Assembly (NCBI GenBank): GCA_041650635.1
Contig: JBAZKV010000004.1
Coordinates: 1-64,000 of the forward strand
Source of the DNA: Candidatus Margulisiibacteriota bacterium
Lineage (GTDB): Bacteria; Margulisbacteria; WOR-1; JAKLHX01; JBAZKV01
Reading direction: 5' to 3'
DNA: 64,000 bases
Within the stretch, counting starts at the first letter, position 1. Each line of letters starts with the position of its first letter. Position numbers and translations under genes: made by a program. The notes under the pieces are model-generated. The model made no database searches and was not told the origin of the DNA. It worked only from the letters and a program-made list of their open reading frames with translations. Shown here one piece after another: positions 62,359-64,000 of this stretch.

Positions 62359-62409
62359 CCCTTGTTCTTGTCCTAACTAGCAAGCAGATAACAAGGACAA
62401 GGACGAGGG
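62359..62409. repeat. 16-bp stem-loop 3' of the tRNA-Gln gene
   Basis: Arms 62359-62374 and 62394-62409 form a 16-bp stem with two G-U pairs and a 19-nt loop. It lies between DUF167 and tRNA-Gln, in the 74-bp gap. No T run follows on either strand, so it may be a repeat, a processing signal or a weak terminator for the tRNA transcript. Confidence 0.5.
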
Positions 62410-62426
62410 AACCCGCTTTGCGAGTT

Positions 62427-62497
62427 CTGGGGGACCTGGATTTGAACCAGGACTGTCGCCTCCAAAGGGCGATGGCCTACCGTTAGCCGATCCCCCA
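62427..62497 (-). tRNA. tRNA-Gln (anticodon UUG)
   Basis: 71-nt cloverleaf on the minus strand. The acceptor stem TGGGGGA pairs with TCCCCCA, the D arm contains CTAACGGTAGGCC, and the anticodon stem TCGCC/GGCGA encloses the loop CTTTGGA with anticodon TTG. The T arm has CCTGG/CCAGG with loop TTCAAAT. The discriminator base is G, and CCA is not encoded. U1-A72 and G73 are identity marks of glutamine tRNA. Confidence 0.95.
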
Positions 62498-62522
62498 ATC
62501 CTTCGATCGCTCAGGACAAGCC

Positions 62523-63692
62523 CTACTTGAGCCCTTTTCTTTCATGCGTGGTTTCGGCAAGCAGTTTTCTGAACTGTTCCTCATATTTGGAGGTCATCTC
62601 TACTTTTCTTCTCTTCATTACCGCTCTGGCGGTTTCGATAGCTTTATCAATACCGTATTCAACAAAGCCCGAAGCGCCTCCCCAGGCAAAGGACGGGATA
62701 GATTTTGAAGGAAAACCCGGACCGAAGATATTGCTGGAGACCCCGACCACTGTGCCGGTATTGAACATGGTGTTGATGCCTGACTTGGAATGGTCTCCCA
62801 TGAACAGTCCGACGAACAAGTTCCCGCTGTCGATCTGCTGCCCGTTTATCTGGACCTTTACGCTGCTATAGTTGTTCTTAAGGTCCGAGTTGTTGGTGTC
62901 GGCCCCGAGATTGACCCATTCGCAGATATAAGAATGACCGATAAAACCCTCGTGCTGTTTGTTGGAATATCCGTGGAAGACAGATGCTTCAACTTCCCCT
63001 CCTATTTTGCAATGCGGGCCAATAGTTGTCCCCCCATATATCTTGGCGCCGGCCTTTATCATGCTTTCTTTCCCTATATAGCAAGGCCCCATTACTACGG
63101 CATTCCCGAGTATCCTTACCCCGTCGTCGATGACGACAGGGCCTTCTTCCGCATCGATAAGAACTCCCGGTTTTATAACGGCATTTCTGCCTATAAAGAT
63201 ATCCCTCTTGTTGGTCATGTTCACGCCGATTATCATCTGGCCGGTCCTAAGGTTGGACGATTTAAGGCGGAGAAGTTCGGTGTCGGATATTATTTCTTTA
63301 GCGTTATTATGGACAAGGTCCCAGGGGTATGTGATAAGTCGCGCCTTCACCGTCCTTTTGTCAAGCTCGAGCTTCTCAAAGGCTTTCTGGTCGAGCGGCT
63401 TTTCGATGTCAATACCTTCGGCTATTTTGTTTTCTATGACCGCGGCTATAAGGACGCCGTCCTGGAGCAGCAGGCAGGGGCTTTTGCAGGCCTTAACCGA
63501 CGATACAAGTTCGTCATCTGCCAGTACCCTGCCGTTGACAAACACGGTGAAATGGAAATTGGTCTTGCCAAAATAAGCTTCTGTTTTTTCCTTGAGCGTC
63601 AGGATCCCGCACTTAAGGTCATAAACCTTGCGCATATAGACGAGCGGCAGGAGCTTTTTTCGGTCCGTATCCTCAAAAACAAGTACTGCCAT
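62523..63692 (-). CDS. GlmU-like nucleotidyl/acyltransferase, alternative bacterial form
   Basis: 389-residue protein of the alternative GlmU family known from Bacteroidetes-like genomes (TIGR03991 type). The N-terminal domain is nucleotidyltransferase-like but lacks the usual GxGTRM signature, beginning MAVLVFEDTDRKKLLPLVYM. A left-handed beta-helix with hexapeptide repeats (IFIGRNAVIKPGVLIDAEEG, VRILGNAVVMGPCYIGKESMI in pieces) follows from about residue 160. Its ATG overlaps the nagB stop by 1 nt (TGATG), which links it to glucosamine-phosphate metabolism. Likely role: UDP-GlcNAc or a related nucleotide-sugar step. Confidence 0.8.
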   Translation of the reverse strand: MAVLVFEDTDRKKLLPLVYMRKVYDLKCGILTLKEKTEAYFGKTNFHFTVFVNGRVLADDELVSSVKACKSPCLLLQDGVLIAAVIENKIAEGIDIEKPLDQKAFEKLELDKRTVKARLITYPWDLVHNNAKEIISDTELLRLKSSNLRTGQMIIGVNMTNKRDIFIGRNAVIKPGVLIDAEEGPVVIDDGVRILGNAVVMGPCYIGKESMIKAGAKIYGGTTIGPHCKIGGEVEASVFHGYSNKQHEGFIGHSYICEWVNLGADTNNSDLKNNYSSVKVQINGQQIDSGNLFVGLFMGDHSKSGINTMFNTGTVVGVSSNIFGPGFPSKSIPSFAWGGASGFVEYGIDKAIETARAVMKRRKVEMTSKYEEQFRKLLAETTHERKGLK

Positions 63693-64000
63693 CAGATCTC
63701 TCCTTTCTCGCAGCGTTCCTGCATCTTTTCCACATAAATGTAATAATCTTTCCTTGACAGCTTTGCTGCTGCAGGTTCGTCCGCTATCAATACAGTGTTT
63801 GGATGCAGTTGCAGGGCTGAGGCCGGCACCATCGAAGTGACGGGGCCTTCCACGACCTTCTGAAGGATAGAAGCCTTATTTTCTCCGGAAACCAAAAAGA
63901 CGATCTTTCTGGCTTCCATTATTGTTCCTATACCCATAGTGAGCACATATCTGGGCACTTCCTTTTCGGAATTGAAGAACCTGGAATTGTCCTTTACCGT
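63692..64000 (-). CDS. nagB: Glucosamine-6-phosphate deaminase (N-terminus outside window)
   Basis: C-terminal about 102 residues of a NagB-type isomerase/deaminase, which converts glucosamine 6-phosphate to fructose 6-phosphate and ammonia. Visible are DNSRFFNSEKEVPRYVLTMGIGTI, quoted in pieces as DNSRFF and VPRYVLTMGIGTIMEA, the KASILQKVVEGPVT helix and the VPASALQLHPNTVLIADEPAA end typical of the family. The gene continues past the window edge. Its stop overlaps the start of the GlmU-like gene, forming an amino-sugar operon. Confidence 0.92.
   Translation of the reverse strand, partial: TVKDNSRFFNSEKEVPRYVLTMGIGTIMEARKIVFLVSGENKASILQKVVEGPVTSMVPASALQLHPNTVLIADEPAAAKLSRKDYYIYVEKMQERCEKGEI

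Noticed and set aside
1..64000. CRISPR arrays, insertion sequences, prophage, rRNA genes
   Set aside because: No regularly spaced repeats, transposase, integrase or phage genes, and no rRNA sequence were seen; the only RNA gene found is tRNA-Gln.

Overview
This window is the replication-origin end of a bacterial chromosome. The gene order gyrB-dciA-dnaN-dnaA | rpmH-rnpA-yidD-yidC-jag-mnmE is the classic oriC neighbourhood. The cell looks like a diderm anaerobe: it has a full early lipid A pathway (lpxC, a fabZ-lpxA fusion, lpxD, lpxB), an OmpH/Skp chaperone and a putative outer-membrane barrel. It also has two B12-dependent class II ribonucleotide reductases, a cytoplasmic group-3b type [NiFe]-hydrogenase, a membrane pyrophosphatase and a PerR-type superoxide/peroxide reductase regulon, and no respiratory complexes are visible. 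This fits a candidate lineage near Cyanobacteria (Margulisbacteria / WOR-1 Saganbacteria type), but that placement is inference from gene content; Elusimicrobia- or Omnitrophota-like bacteria are alternatives.

Layout. 1-5.1 kb: leftward replication genes and a bipartite origin, with DnaA boxes upstream of dnaA and a DnaA-box/DnaA-trio/AT-rich block between dnaA and dnaN. 5.1-9.4 kb: rightward rpmH to folD, with two perfect parS sites between mnmE and folD. 9.5-19.9 kb: leftward envelope cluster (skp-lpxD-GT4-barrel-lpxC-fabZ/lpxA-lpxB-rseP), then mnmG and two DNA-repair genes. 20-24.4 kb: an orphan kinase-like gene, a PPC-domain gene, an alanine/Na+ symporter and a LysA-like decarboxylase. 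24.4-30.1 kb: deoxyribonucleotide block (cobO-type adenosyltransferase, nrdJ, nrdR, a second nrdJ, glutaredoxin, ferredoxin). 30.2-34.9 kb: hydrogenase operon led by a shortened HypA-like gene. 35-42 kb: orphan metalloprotease-like gene, hppA, eno, two acetyltransferases, an EF-hand protein and a phosphatase. 42-49.5 kb: orphan genes, an MFS exporter, two tiny membrane proteins and a lipid-acylation operon (AMP ligase, ACP, PlsC). 49.5-56 kb: nadE, radical SAM protein, ferredoxin, pfkA, DUF1805, EamA transporter, orphan kinase. 56-61 kb: oxygen-defence block (flavin reductase, AEC carrier, FprA, PerR, rubredoxin, superoxide reductase, rubrerythrin, Ogg). 61-64 kb: orphan GHKL protein, DUF167, tRNA-Gln, GlmU-like protein, nagB (cut by the window end).

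The most unusual signals are these. (1) A family of exactly 28-bp palindromes sits at five loci, four of them inside conserved protein genes without breaking the frame, three in the same reading phase; this resembles the selfish palindromic elements of Rickettsia. (2) rnpA begins inside rpmH in another frame, as in Thermus. (3) Several genes have TATAAT-like -10 boxes only 6-7 nt before the start codon, implying leaderless mRNAs. (4) Two distant orphan proteins share an N-terminal domain but carry different C-terminal enzyme domains (GHKL ATPase versus nucleotidyltransferase). (5) Convergent gene pairs repeatedly abut or overlap with no room for a terminator.
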